DNA from: Seohaeicola saemankumensis
GTDB lineage: Bacteria > Pseudomonadota > Alphaproteobacteria > Rhodobacterales > Rhodobacteraceae
DNA length: 64,000 nucleotides
Direction: 5' to 3'
NCBI RefSeq assembly: GCF_020171285.1
Contig: NZ_JAIUZI010000007.1
Location: 124,001-188,000 of the forward strand
Part shown: in pieces, positions 18,415 through 27,013 of the stretch
Numbering within the stretch: the stretch's first letter is position 1
Layout of the letters: the number at the start of each line of letters is the position of its first letter
Program-made: the position numbers and the translations under genes
The notes under the pieces: generated by a model
Database searches by the model: none
Seen by the model: only the letters and a program-made list of their open reading frames with translations
Told to the model about the DNA's origin: nothing

Positions 18415-20364
18415 TTATTCGGTCTCCCCCGCGGCGGGCTCTGCCGGTGTCTCGTCGGTGCTGTCTGCCTCGGGATCGGTCTGTGACGCATCCGTCGCGT
18501 CACCCAGATCCTGCTCCACGGCTTCCAATGTTGTTTCACGTTCGGTAGTGCCCGGAGCGGGCCGGATCAGGCGGAATTCGATCCGGCGATTGTCTTCGCG
18601 CCCTTCTTCGGCGTCGTTCGGTGAAATCGGTCGGGATTCGCCGTAACCCTTTGCGACAAAGCTGGAGGTCGGCACCCGCCGGGCGCGCAGTTCGTTCAGA
18701 ACCGACTGTGCACGGGACTGGCTGAGCTGCATGTTCATCTCTTCCCGGCCCTGGCTGTCGGTATGACCCTGGATTTCCAGTCGCAGGTCGCCGCACTCTC
18801 GCAGCACGTCTGCGATCTTGTCCATCGTGTCGAGCGAGTCCGCGGCGATGGTGGCCGAGCCCGGTTCGAAGGTGATCTTGGAGACCTTCTGATGATCCAT
18901 GATCTGCGCTTCGCAAATCTCGGGATCAGGGGCCTTGTCCTGGGGTTCGGGAGGCGGGCGGTAGGTGATGTCGAGTGTATAGTCCTCGGCCTCGCCCAGC
19001 TTGTCCGACAGGAGCCGGGCGATTTCGGCATTGGCGTCTTCGTTGCTGCTGGTGCCGCGCAGTTCGACACGGTCGGGCAGAACGGTCAGGGCACCGTTGT
19101 TCAGCAGGGCCAGCGCCTCGAGCCCGGCCAATACCCGGACCGGCCAGTCGGCGGGCAGATCAGGCACGAGACGGGTCGCGGTATAGACCTGATCGGAGCC
19201 AAAGCGCGCACGGGCAAAACTGTCGACCATGCTGCGCAGGTGTTCGTCGCTTAGCCGTCCGCGCAGCTGCACCAATCCCTCGGGGCTGCGGGTCGCTGAA
19301 AACTCCGGCGGACCGGAGGTGCCATCCTCCTTGGGCTGTGGCAGCACCGCGTGCAGCGAAAAGACCGGCGGCAGGTCGGTTTCCAATTCGCCGACGGCGC
19401 GATCGAACAGGGCCGGGTCGGTGCCCTGGGCCGCGACCAGCGTCACATCTGCATTCGAGAAGGTGATCGAACCGCCGCCCAGCCTGGCCAGCGTGGAGAT
19501 CCCCAGCTGAGCGGCCGCTGACCAGTGTGGAGACGGGACACCCATTCCGATGGTGCAATCCGCCGGGCCGGCGAGGCCGGCGCGCCAGGCGGCGTCGAGG
19601 ATTATGGCTCTGGAGTCTTCTGTTTCCGCCGAACAGGCGTCAAAGCGGGCACCGTCTTCGTCGATCAGGAACCGAAGAGTGAACGGGGTGATCACCGGGC
19701 GCGGCGCGGCGATCTCCAGCGCCAGGCGCAGGCCAGGCGGGGCAGCGCGCGTCAACTCGGTTTCCAGCTGTTTCTTTTCATTCGCACTGTTGGAAATCGC
19801 GGTGATCTTGACGTAGCCGGCAGCAACAGAAACCTTGGATCTGGGCAGGCGGCGCAGAGAAATTGCCGCATAGCTAAGGGCGTCGTCCCAACCGTCGGGG
19901 GCCGGGTAATCGGCGGTTTCCAGAAGGTCGGTGACCCGAGTGTCGTCGGCGATTTCCTGCAACCGGAACAGCAGCGTGTCACGATCTGTGCTGCTGGGCA
20001 CAAGGCCGATGATCGAAATGCCGCTGTCGTTGCGCAGGATTTCCGCCGAGAATCTGGGCGGGGCAAGGTCTGCCGACGGGGTTACGTCTAGGCCGTCGAT
20101 CACCCGGGCCGCGTCGACGACGCCGCCGGCCTCACTGATGGCGCTGAACCGGGCGGCTTCGTCCGGGGCGGTTCCGGTCAGGATAACGCGCAGGCCGTCG
20201 CCTTCGACTTCGGCCCAATGGAACCCGGAGGAATCGAGTGCTCTGCGCACCCCGATTTCGGAATTCTGTTCCACCGCGGTCACAGCGTAACTGGCGGCAA
20301 CCAGTGAAAGTACAGCCGCCAACAAGAAGGCTGCTCCGACGACAAACAGGAAAGAAAGGCGCAT
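18415..20364 (-). CDS. Large OmpA-family envelope protein with BON-like repeats
   Basis: A 649-residue protein with an N-terminal membrane anchor (about 5-30), several BON-like alpha/beta repeats across 35-450 (for example VEGDGLRVILTGTAPDEAAR), and a C-terminal OmpA peptidoglycan-binding domain (about 490-610). The latter shows ITFEPGSATI, IQGHTDSQG, LSQSRAQSVLNEL and GYGESRPI, including the Asp and Arg that hold diaminopimelate. The last 40 residues are an acidic low-complexity tail (DATDASQTDPEADSTDET). The layout recalls ArfA-like proteins that tether membrane to cell wall. Co-transcribed with the coiled-coil protein downstream. Confidence 0.88.
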   Translation of the reverse strand: MRLSFLFVVGAAFLLAAVLSLVAASYAVTAVEQNSEIGVRRALDSSGFHWAEVEGDGLRVILTGTAPDEAARFSAISEAGGVVDAARVIDGLDVTPSADLAPPRFSAEILRNDSGISIIGLVPSSTDRDTLLFRLQEIADDTRVTDLLETADYPAPDGWDDALSYAAISLRRLPRSKVSVAAGYVKITAISNSANEKKQLETELTRAAPPGLRLALEIAAPRPVITPFTLRFLIDEDGARFDACSAETEDSRAIILDAAWRAGLAGPADCTIGMGVPSPHWSAAAQLGISTLARLGGGSITFSNADVTLVAAQGTDPALFDRAVGELETDLPPVFSLHAVLPQPKEDGTSGPPEFSATRSPEGLVQLRGRLSDEHLRSMVDSFARARFGSDQVYTATRLVPDLPADWPVRVLAGLEALALLNNGALTVLPDRVELRGTSSNEDANAEIARLLSDKLGEAEDYTLDITYRPPPEPQDKAPDPEICEAQIMDHQKVSKITFEPGSATIAADSLDTMDKIADVLRECGDLRLEIQGHTDSQGREEMNMQLSQSRAQSVLNELRARRVPTSSFVAKGYGESRPISPNDAEEGREDNRRIEFRLIRPAPGTTERETTLEAVEQDLGDATDASQTDPEADSTDETPAEPAAGETE

Positions 20365-20428
20365 GGGCAGTGGTATCTTTGGCTCGCTCGTTGCCGTAGC
20401 TCTTACAGCCTGGGGCGGTTTTGTTCAA

Positions 20429-21406
20429 TCATGCCAGCAAGGCGGCCACAAAGAAGATGAGCGGAATCAAGCCGGTGTCGCGGTTGGCGCGAAAGAGCTG
20501 CAGCATCTTGCCGCTGTCGTCAGGGTCAAAGCCGCGCAATTGCCAGGCCATGTGCCATCCCATCGCCCACGGCCCGACCAGCGCCAGGGCCATGGCCAGT
20601 ATCGATGCGGCCGGGGTCAGCGCGCTGATGATCGCCAGCGCCATCAGCGCGACGGTCACGACAAGAAAATACTTCAGCCACTGCACACTATCCTTGCCGA
20701 ACAGCAGAGCCGTCGATTTGACTCCGATCAAGGCGTCATCCTCGGTGTCCTGATGGGCATAGATGGTGTCGTAGAACAGCGTCCACGCGATGCCAGCGGC
20801 ATAAAGAATGACCGCGGGCCAGTGCAGGGCGCCGGCATGCGCTGTCCAGGCCAGCATCGCGCCCCAGTTGAACGCCAGACCCAGGAACACCTGCGGCCAC
20901 CAAGTAAACCGCTTGGCAAAAGGGTAGATCGCCACCGGGAACAGCGACAGAACGCCAAGGGCAATGGCGGCCCGGTTAAAGGTCAGCAGGATCGCGAGCG
21001 CTGCCAGAGATTGCAGGACCATCCAGACGGCGGCCTGTTTCGTGGTAACCTGACCCGAGGGGATCGGGCGGGACCGGGTCCGCTCGACCTGGGCGTCGAA
21101 ATCCTTGTCGGTGATGTCGTTCCAGGTGCAGCCGGCACCGCGCATCAGCCAGGCGCCCAGACCGCAGCCAAGGGCGATCCACGCATCTTCCCATCTGGGG
21201 GACTGATCCCAGAGCATGGCCAGCACGAGCCCCCACCAACAGGGCAACAGCAACAGCCAGGTTCCGATCGGTCGGTCGGCACGGGACAGGCGCAGGTACG
21301 GGCGGGCAAAGGCGGGGGCATACCGATCGACCCAATTGCCGGTCACGGCATCCGCAACCTGCCCGTTTGGCGCTGGTTCATCTGGTACTGGCGCATTGCC
21401 TTGCAT
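20429..21406 (-). CDS. ubiA: 4-hydroxybenzoate polyprenyltransferase
   Basis: A 325-residue membrane prenyltransferase that attaches the isoprenoid tail to 4-hydroxybenzoate in ubiquinone synthesis. The first Mg2+/diphosphate motif is N96-D97-x2-D100-x3-D104 (NDITDKDFD) and the second is YAHQDTEDD, near residue 225. About eight hydrophobic helices fit the family. The N-terminal 35 residues are hydrophilic and slightly longer than usual. It is divergent from rsmE with only 11 nt between the starts, so promoters must overlap the coding ends. It shares its substrate, 4-hydroxybenzoate, with PobA. Confidence 0.95.
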   Translation of the reverse strand: MQGNAPVPDEPAPNGQVADAVTGNWVDRYAPAFARPYLRLSRADRPIGTWLLLLPCWWGLVLAMLWDQSPRWEDAWIALGCGLGAWLMRGAGCTWNDITDKDFDAQVERTRSRPIPSGQVTTKQAAVWMVLQSLAALAILLTFNRAAIALGVLSLFPVAIYPFAKRFTWWPQVFLGLAFNWGAMLAWTAHAGALHWPAVILYAAGIAWTLFYDTIYAHQDTEDDALIGVKSTALLFGKDSVQWLKYFLVVTVALMALAIISALTPAASILAMALALVGPWAMGWHMAWQLRGFDPDDSGKMLQLFRANRDTGLIPLIFFVAALLA

Positions 21407-21417
21407 ATGTAGGATCC

Positions 21418-22146
21418 ATGAAAGCGAAGGTCAGGCTGTATGTAGAGCACGCCTTGGGGGTGGGGCAATCGGTTCCTTTGACACGGGACCAGGCACATTA
21501 CCTGTTCGGGGTAATGCGTCTGGGCGTGGGCGACGGGGTGCTGTTGTTCGACGGTCGGTCCGGGGAATGGCGGGCAGAGGTGTGCGAGGCTGGCAAGCGG
21601 GGCGGGACGCTGAGCGTTCAGCAGCAGACGGCACCGCAGCGCGATCCGCCGGACCTGTGGCTGCTTTTTGCCCCGATCAAGAAGGCGCGCACCGATTTCA
21701 TCGTTGAGAAGGCGGTCGAGTTGGGCGCGGCGCGCATTCTGCCAGTGCAGACGGAATTCACCAATGCCGAACGTATCCGGCAGGACCGACTGCAGGCGCA
21801 TGCGGTCGAAGCCGCCGAACAATGCGGCGGCACTTTTGTGCCCGAGGTCGCCGCCCTGCACCGCCTGGATCGCCTGTTGGCGGACTGGCCGGCGGACCGG
21901 CACCTGCTGTTTTGCGACGAGGCGGCTGCCGGCGCCTTGGCGGGGCTGCCTTCACCCGATGCCGAAAGCGGCCCGTGGGCGATCCTGATCGGGCCCGAAG
22001 GCGGGTTTTCAGAGGCAGAGCGCGCGCGTTTGCATGCGCTGCCTTTTTCCCGCACGCTCAGCCTCGGGCCGCGCATCCTGCGGGCTGATACGGCGGCGGT
22101 GGCGGCTCTTACCCTGTGGCAGGCAACGTTGGGAGACTGGCGATGA
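21418..22146 (+). CDS. rsmE: 16S rRNA (uracil(1498)-N(3))-methyltransferase
   Basis: A 242-residue SPOUT-fold methyltransferase that modifies U1498 of 16S rRNA. Visible family blocks are RDQAHYLFGVMRL near the N terminus, KKARTDFIVEKAVELG, QTEFTNAER and AVEAAEQCGG, and the SAM-binding knot LIGPEGGFSEAE with LSLGPRILRADTA. The ATG at 21418 follows AGGATC. Its stop overlaps the next gene by 4 nt (ATGA). Confidence 0.95.
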   Translation: MKAKVRLYVEHALGVGQSVPLTRDQAHYLFGVMRLGVGDGVLLFDGRSGEWRAEVCEAGKRGGTLSVQQQTAPQRDPPDLWLLFAPIKKARTDFIVEKAVELGAARILPVQTEFTNAERIRQDRLQAHAVEAAEQCGGTFVPEVAALHRLDRLLADWPADRHLLFCDEAAAGALAGLPSPDAESGPWAILIGPEGGFSEAERARLHALPFSRTLSLGPRILRADTAAVAALTLWQATLGDWR

Positions 22147-22670
22147 GTTTTATTCGCCCCGAAGCCAAGGCCGCGCTCTGGCGTTGGCGTGAGGTTATCG
22201 CCGGCGTGGCTCTGGCGGTCCTCGGCGCCAGCTGGGTGACGGGGCCCGGCGGTCTGCTGGGCTGGGTCGGGCTGGCGCTGGTCGCCGCTGGGACGGCGCT
22301 GGTGGTGATCGGTATTCAGCGGGCCCGTTTCCGGCGCACCATCGGCGGTCCGGGCATCGTGCAGGTCGATGAAGGGCAGATTACCTATTTTGGCCCGCTG
22401 ACCGGCGGCGCTGCGGCTGTTGCAGATCTGCAAAGCCTGGCGCTGGACCCCACGGCCAAACCGGCCCATTGGGTGCTGGTCCGGCGGGGCGAGCCGCCGT
22501 TGACGATCCCGGTGAATGCCGAGGGCTCGGATGCGCTGTTCGATGCCTTCGCCAGCTTGCCCGGGTTGCGGGTCCAACGCATGCTGGCCGAGCTGAATGG
22601 CAACACGCCTCACCCGGTCGTGATCTGGGAGCGCAGCTCTGACCGGCCACCACGGCACCGGTTGCATTGA
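22143..22670 (+). CDS. Conserved membrane protein of unknown function
   Basis: A 175-residue protein translated from an ATGA overlap with rsmE. Two hydrophobic helices (VIAGVALAVLGASWVTGPGG and LGWVGLALVAAGTALVVIGI, about 18-60) are followed by a soluble beta-rich domain of about 110 residues (VQVDEGQITYFGPLTGG, LRVQRMLAELNG). No catalytic motif or metal-binding pattern is visible. The topology, two helices then a small domain, resembles PH-like membrane proteins, but I cannot assign it. It precedes gshA by 67 bp. Confidence 0.8.
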   Translation: MSFIRPEAKAALWRWREVIAGVALAVLGASWVTGPGGLLGWVGLALVAAGTALVVIGIQRARFRRTIGGPGIVQVDEGQITYFGPLTGGAAAVADLQSLALDPTAKPAHWVLVRRGEPPLTIPVNAEGSDALFDAFASLPGLRVQRMLAELNGNTPHPVVIWERSSDRPPRHRLH

Positions 22671-22737
22671 CACTTCTGGCATTTGCCCTCACTTCTGAGC
22701 CGCGAACACAAAAAGACACAGGATCGGAGCGCCCAAA

Positions 22738-24108
22738 ATGTCCATTCCCCAGTCCGGTGGCGGACCGATCGAACGACACGAACAGCTGGCCGAGTATCTG
22801 GCCGATGGGTGCAAATCCAAGGAACAGTGGCGGATCGGCACCGAACACGAGAAGTTCGGCTATTGCCGCGACACTCACAAACCACTGCCCTACGAGGGGG
22901 AACGTTCCATTCTGGCGGTGCTGGAGGGTCTGCGCGACGGGCACGGCTGGGCCCCCCTGACCGAAGGTGACAAGCTGATCGGGCTGGAAAAGGACGGCGC
23001 CAACGTCAGCCTTGAACCCGGCGGTCAGCTGGAACTGTCCGGCGCACCACTGGAAACCATCCACGAAACCTGTGACGAGGTGAACGCGCACCTCGCCGAC
23101 GTCAAGGATATCGCCGACAAGATCGGCGTCGGCTTCATCGGCCTCGGCGCCGCGCCGGAATGGACCCACGACCAGATGCCGATGATGCCCAAGGGGCGCT
23201 ACAAGCTGATGGACGCCTACATGGACAAGGTCGGCACCTCGGGCAAGATCATGATGCGGCGCACCTGCACCGTGCAGGTCAACCTCGACTTCGCCTCCGA
23301 GGCCGACATGGTGCAGAAACTGCGCGTTGCGCTGGCGCTGCAACCGGTCGCCAATGCGCTTTTCGGCAACTCGCCCTTCTTCGAAGGCAAGCCCAACGGC
23401 GTCAAAAGCTGGCGCGGATGGGTCTGGGACCGGCTCGACGATGCCCGCACCGGCATGCTGCCCTTTGTCTTCGACGACGGCTTTGGATTTGAATCCTGGG
23501 CTGACTACGCGCTCGACGTGCCGATGTACTTCGTCTATCGCGACGGCAAATATGTCGACGCGTTGGGCCAGTCCTTCCGCGATTTCCTCAAGGGCGAGTT
23601 GCCGGCATTGCCGGGCGAGACCCCGACGCTCAGCGATTGGGCGGACCACCTGACCACCATCTTCCCCGAGGCGCGGATCAAGAAGTTCATCGAGATGCGC
23701 GGTGCCGATGGCGGCCCGTGGCGCCGGCTCTGTGCGCTGCCCGCCTTCTGGGTTGGTCTCATGTACGAACAGGGGCCGCTCGATGCGGCATGGGATCTGG
23801 TCAAGGGTTGGGATGACGAGATGCGACAGGCGCTGCGGGTCGCGGCCTACACCGACGGGCTGGCGGCCGAGGTGAACGGCGTCAAGATGCTGGATCTTGC
23901 CCGCGAAACCGTCGCGCTGTCCGAGGCGGGCCTGAAGCAACGCGCGCGTCCGGGCGCCGGTGGCCTGGTGCCGGATGAAACGCACTTCCTGAACGCGCTG
24001 AAGGAAAGCGTCGAAAGCGGCAAGGCCCCGGCTGACGAACTGCTGGATCAGTACAACAGCACCTGGGGTGGCGATATCAGCCGGATTTACGACCAGTTCA
24101 GCTACTAG
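22738..24108 (+). CDS. gshA: Glutamate-cysteine ligase, proteobacterial/plant type
   Basis: A 456-residue enzyme of the group shared by alphaproteobacteria and plants; it joins glutamate and cysteine in the first step of glutathione synthesis. Signature parts are RIGTEHEKFGY near the N terminus (acidic metal ligands), the glycine-rich LEPGGQLELSGAP, MMRRTCTVQVNLDF and the PLFANSPF-like NALFGNSPFFEGKPNG. The length is normal for the group. It is transcribed after the unknown membrane protein and converges on plsY. Confidence 0.95.
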   Translation: MSIPQSGGGPIERHEQLAEYLADGCKSKEQWRIGTEHEKFGYCRDTHKPLPYEGERSILAVLEGLRDGHGWAPLTEGDKLIGLEKDGANVSLEPGGQLELSGAPLETIHETCDEVNAHLADVKDIADKIGVGFIGLGAAPEWTHDQMPMMPKGRYKLMDAYMDKVGTSGKIMMRRTCTVQVNLDFASEADMVQKLRVALALQPVANALFGNSPFFEGKPNGVKSWRGWVWDRLDDARTGMLPFVFDDGFGFESWADYALDVPMYFVYRDGKYVDALGQSFRDFLKGELPALPGETPTLSDWADHLTTIFPEARIKKFIEMRGADGGPWRRLCALPAFWVGLMYEQGPLDAAWDLVKGWDDEMRQALRVAAYTDGLAAEVNGVKMLDLARETVALSEAGLKQRARPGAGGLVPDETHFLNALKESVESGKAPADELLDQYNSTWGGDISRIYDQFSY

Positions 24109-24169
24109 GGTTCAGTTGGCCGCGCGTTCCCAGACCGCGATCATGGCCATCCCCCCGGGCCGGGAAGGT

Positions 24170-24778
24170 TCAGCCTTTCTGGCCGATCCGCGGCTCGGAT
24201 CCGGCACGGATCCGGCTGATGTTGGCGCGATGCCGCCAATAGACCAGCAGGGTCAGAACCATACCCAGTATCACCGTGCCGCTGAACCCAAGGAACACGG
24301 CCCAGACACTGGAAAACGCCGCTGCGGCCAGCGCGCCGATCGATGATGTCCGGCTGATCGCGGCCGCCGCAAGCCAGGTTGCGCAGCAGGCCAGACCGAC
24401 GGGCCAGGCCAGCGCCAGCCAGATGCCCAGAAAAGTCGCGACGCCCTTGCCGCCGCGAAACCGCAGCCACACCGGGTAGCAATGGCCGAGAAAGGCGAAC
24501 AGCGCGGCGATCTGTACGGCGTCCTCGCCGGCATAGGTGCGGGCCAGCAGAACCGCCACCGCGCCCTTGCCGCCGTCCAGCAGCAGGGTCAGGGCCGCCG
24601 CCAGCTTGTTTCCGGTGCGCAGCACGTTGGTGGCGCCGATGTTTCCCGACCCGATCTCGCGCAGGTTGCCCAGACCCATGATCCGGGCCAGCACGAGGCC
24701 GAACGGGATCGAGCCGAGCCCGTAGCCTGCGAGGGCCCAGAAAATCAACTGAGCGGTGGGCGTGTAGAGTTCGGGCAT
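24170..24778 (-). CDS. plsY: Acyl-phosphate glycerol-3-phosphate acyltransferase
   Basis: A 202-residue inner-membrane enzyme with about five helices that acylates glycerol-3-phosphate from acyl phosphate, starting phospholipid synthesis. The three PlsY motifs are visible: GSIPFGLVLA, GSGNIGATNVLRTG and LDGGKGA, and later FLGHCYPVWLRFRGGKGVAT. It is the last gene of the minus-strand pyrB cluster and overlaps the dihydroorotase-like stop by one base (TGATG). Confidence 0.95.
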   Translation of the reverse strand: MPELYTPTAQLIFWALAGYGLGSIPFGLVLARIMGLGNLREIGSGNIGATNVLRTGNKLAAALTLLLDGGKGAVAVLLARTYAGEDAVQIAALFAFLGHCYPVWLRFRGGKGVATFLGIWLALAWPVGLACCATWLAAAAISRTSSIGALAAAAFSSVWAVFLGFSGTVILGMVLTLLVYWRHRANISRIRAGSEPRIGQKG

Positions 24779-26055
24779 CAGGCTCTCCGATAGACCGGGG
24801 TTCCGGCGACATAGGTTGCAAGGACCCTACCCTGCATTCGCTGGCCGTCAAACGGGGTGTTGCGCGATTTGGATTTCAGGGTGGCCCGATCCAGAACAAA
24901 GGGCGCGTCCGCATCGAACAGCACCAGGTCGGCCGGGGCGCCTGGGCTCAGCCGGCCCGAGGGCAGATCCAAGCGGAGGGCCGGGTTCAGCGCCATTGCG
25001 CGGAACAATTGCGGCAGCTCCATCTGGCCCGCGTGATACAGGCGCAGCGCCGCCGGCAGCAGGGTCTCGAGCGCGACCGCGCCTGAGGCGGCCTCCTCGA
25101 ACGGTAATCGCTTGGATTCCTCGTCTTGCGGGGTGTGCATGGAGCTGATGATGTCGATCAGCCCGCTGCGCAGGGCCTCGACCACGGCCATGCGGTCGTC
25201 TTCGGATCTAAGTGGCGGTTTTATCTTGAAAAAAGTGCGGTAGTCGGCAACGTCCAGCTCGTTCAGGGTCAGGTGGTGGATGCTGACACCGGCGGTGATG
25301 TCGAGGCCGTTTTTCTTGGCGCGCTCCAGCGCGGGCAGGGCGCGGGCGGTGGTGATCTGGTCGGCATGATATTTCGCGCCGGTCATCTCGATCAGCGCGA
25401 TGTCGCGGTCCAGCCCCATGCGTTCGGCCATCGGCGACACGGCGGGCAGCCCGCGCAGCGAGGCGAATTTGCCGGAGGTCGCGGCGGCGCCCTGGCTCAG
25501 CCCCGGGTCCTGCGGATGGGCGATGACCAGCGCGCCGCAGGATCGAGCGTAGGTCAGGGCGCGCGAAAAAACTTTCGTGTTTTCAACAACATGATCGCAG
25601 TCCGAGAAAGCGACGGCACCGGCATCCATGAGAAATCCGATCTCGGTCATCTCGCGGCCTTCGCGGTTCTTGGTGAGCGCGGCGATGGGCAGGACGTTGA
25701 CCGGCGCGTCGACCTGGGCGCGGCGGGTGACGAATTCAAGCGCCTCCGGGCTGTCGATGGCGGGCGTAGTATCGGGGCGGGTGACGATGGTGGTTATGCC
25801 GCCGGCCGCCGCCGCCAGACCGGCGGACTTGTAGCTTTCCTTGTGCCGTTCGCCGGGTTCGCAAACCTTGACGCCCAGATCGACGATGCCGGGCGCCAGG
25901 CATTTCCCATTGCAGTCAATGATTTGCGCGGCGCCTGCCGGCGGTGTGCCATCGCCTTGCGCGGCAATGAGACCGTCCTGCACCAGCAGCCATCCGGGCG
26001 CGTCGGTACCGGTTTCGGGGTCGATCAGCCGGGCGTTTTTGAACAGCGTGCTCAT
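24778..26055 (-). CDS. Dihydroorotase homolog lacking metal ligands (PyrX/PyrC'-like)
   Basis: A 425-residue amidohydrolase-fold protein clearly related to class I dihydroorotase but apparently inactive. The metal-binding motif normally reads PGxxDxHxHxREPG; here it is PGIVDLGVKVCEPG, so both His are replaced (G61, K63) and the Arg is Cys65. The later DHAPH motif, with the catalytic Asp, is replaced by MHTPQ. In Pseudomonas such non-catalytic DHOases hold aspartate carbamoyltransferase (PyrB) in a complex; pyrB is the first gene of this same cluster. I chose ATG 26055 with GGAG upstream; ATG 26082 (ATGA overlap) is possible. Confidence 0.85.
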   Translation of the reverse strand: MSTLFKNARLIDPETGTDAPGWLLVQDGLIAAQGDGTPPAGAAQIIDCNGKCLAPGIVDLGVKVCEPGERHKESYKSAGLAAAAGGITTIVTRPDTTPAIDSPEALEFVTRRAQVDAPVNVLPIAALTKNREGREMTEIGFLMDAGAVAFSDCDHVVENTKVFSRALTYARSCGALVIAHPQDPGLSQGAAATSGKFASLRGLPAVSPMAERMGLDRDIALIEMTGAKYHADQITTARALPALERAKKNGLDITAGVSIHHLTLNELDVADYRTFFKIKPPLRSEDDRMAVVEALRSGLIDIISSMHTPQDEESKRLPFEEAASGAVALETLLPAALRLYHAGQMELPQLFRAMALNPALRLDLPSGRLSPGAPADLVLFDADAPFVLDRATLKSKSRNTPFDGQRMQGRVLATYVAGTPVYRRA

Positions 26056-26078
26056 CGTATCTCCGTTGGTTTGGGCGG

Positions 26079-26468
26079 TCATATCAGGGTGGCCCGTTCG
26101 ATTTGCGCCACGGTCGCGGCGGGGTCGGCCTGATACTTGATCAGGTGCTTGTCGCCGCCGTTTGTGACGATTTGTACAAAACTCCCAAGCGTTTTGACCG
26201 TTTTGACCTGAGCCAGCGGCACCCGCTGACCGGCCGGACCGGTCAGCGCGGTGCTGTCCAGTTCCCAGACAGCTGACAGTTCTTCGGAGGCAAGGTACCA
26301 GCCGCGCACCCCGATGCCGCCGATCCCGGCCACGAGGCCGGTCCAGACAAAGGGGTTGTCCATCAGCCAGAGAACCAGCATCGCGGTGGCGCTGGCGAGC
26401 GCCGCCAGCCAGAGGTGGCTGCGGATGTAGACGCTGCGGTCGGCGGCAAAGGTGATGGTGTCAATCAT
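26079..26468 (-). CDS. Small membrane protein with PH-like domain
   Basis: A 129-residue protein with two membrane helices (about 20-37 and 42-58) and a C-terminal domain of about 65 residues (VWELDSTALTGPAGQRVPL, VKTLGSFVQIVTNGGDKH) in a pattern of short strands and a final helix like bacterial PH-like domains. No known motif identifies a ligand. It overlaps the preceding gene by 4 nt (ATGA) and is followed closely by the dihydroorotase homolog. Function unknown. Confidence 0.75.
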   Translation of the reverse strand: MIDTITFAADRSVYIRSHLWLAALASATAMLVLWLMDNPFVWTGLVAGIGGIGVRGWYLASEELSAVWELDSTALTGPAGQRVPLAQVKTVKTLGSFVQIVTNGGDKHLIKYQADPAATVAQIERATLI

Positions 26469-27013
26469 AGGATCACCAGTGCCAGCACGAGGACGATCAG
26501 CGCCATCACTACGGCAAAGAGGGTGGCGCCGATCCGGCGCGCCTGGTCGCGGGCCTGGCGGGGCGGCACGCGTGGGGCGGTAAAGGGTTTGGCGCTGTCG
26601 GTTTGCATGGCGGTCGCGGTCCAGTCGGTTCCGGGTTCGTGGAATTGCGCGGTCAGCGTCAGGCTGGCGGCGGGGGTCAGGGTCATCGCCTGCCCCTGAA
26701 AGGCGCGGCTGCGCAGCACCATGACCCAGCCGGTCAGCCCGTCGATGCGGCTCTGGCTGGCGGCGACCTGATCGTGGGGAATACCCAGCCCGTCGGACAG
26801 GTAGCCGGACAGGCCGAGCTCTTCCATGTCGGCGACGTTGAAGATGTCGATCTGGTCGGGGTCCAGCCCGCTGACGCCCAGCAGTTGATCGGCCGCGCCG
26901 GGTTCGCGCAGAAAACGGGCCTGTTCGGGGGGCATGTTCAGCGCGAACAGGCGCACCACACCGCGTTCGCCGGCGGCAACGTCCAGAGAGGGGCTGTCAG
27001 GCGTCATGCGCAT
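26465..27013 (-). CDS. Tail-anchored protein of unknown function
   Basis: A 182-residue protein with a soluble N-terminal region of about 150 residues and one C-terminal membrane helix (IGATLFAVVMALIVLVLALVIL), so it is likely anchored with the bulk in the cytoplasm. Stretches such as LGLSGYLSDGLGIPHDQV and GWVMVLRSRAF do not match a family I recognise. The start is ATG 27013, which has AAGGA 6 nt upstream and overlaps the end of the preceding gene; ATG 27007 is an alternative. Sits in the pyrB cluster. Confidence 0.75.
   Translation of the reverse strand: MRMTPDSPSLDVAAGERGVVRLFALNMPPEQARFLREPGAADQLLGVSGLDPDQIDIFNVADMEELGLSGYLSDGLGIPHDQVAASQSRIDGLTGWVMVLRSRAFQGQAMTLTPAASLTLTAQFHEPGTDWTATAMQTDSAKPFTAPRVPPRQARDQARRIGATLFAVVMALIVLVLALVIL

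Noticed and set aside
20363-21412. Plus-strand open frame opposite ubiA
   Set aside because: ubiA on the minus strand has both Asp-rich motifs; this frame is rich in Arg, Gln, His and Gly as expected of a shadow.
26056-26082. Upstream ATG (26082) for the dihydroorotase homolog
   Set aside because: It overlaps the previous stop in ATGA fashion but has no ribosome-binding site, while ATG 26055 has GGAG at good distance; kept only as an alternative.
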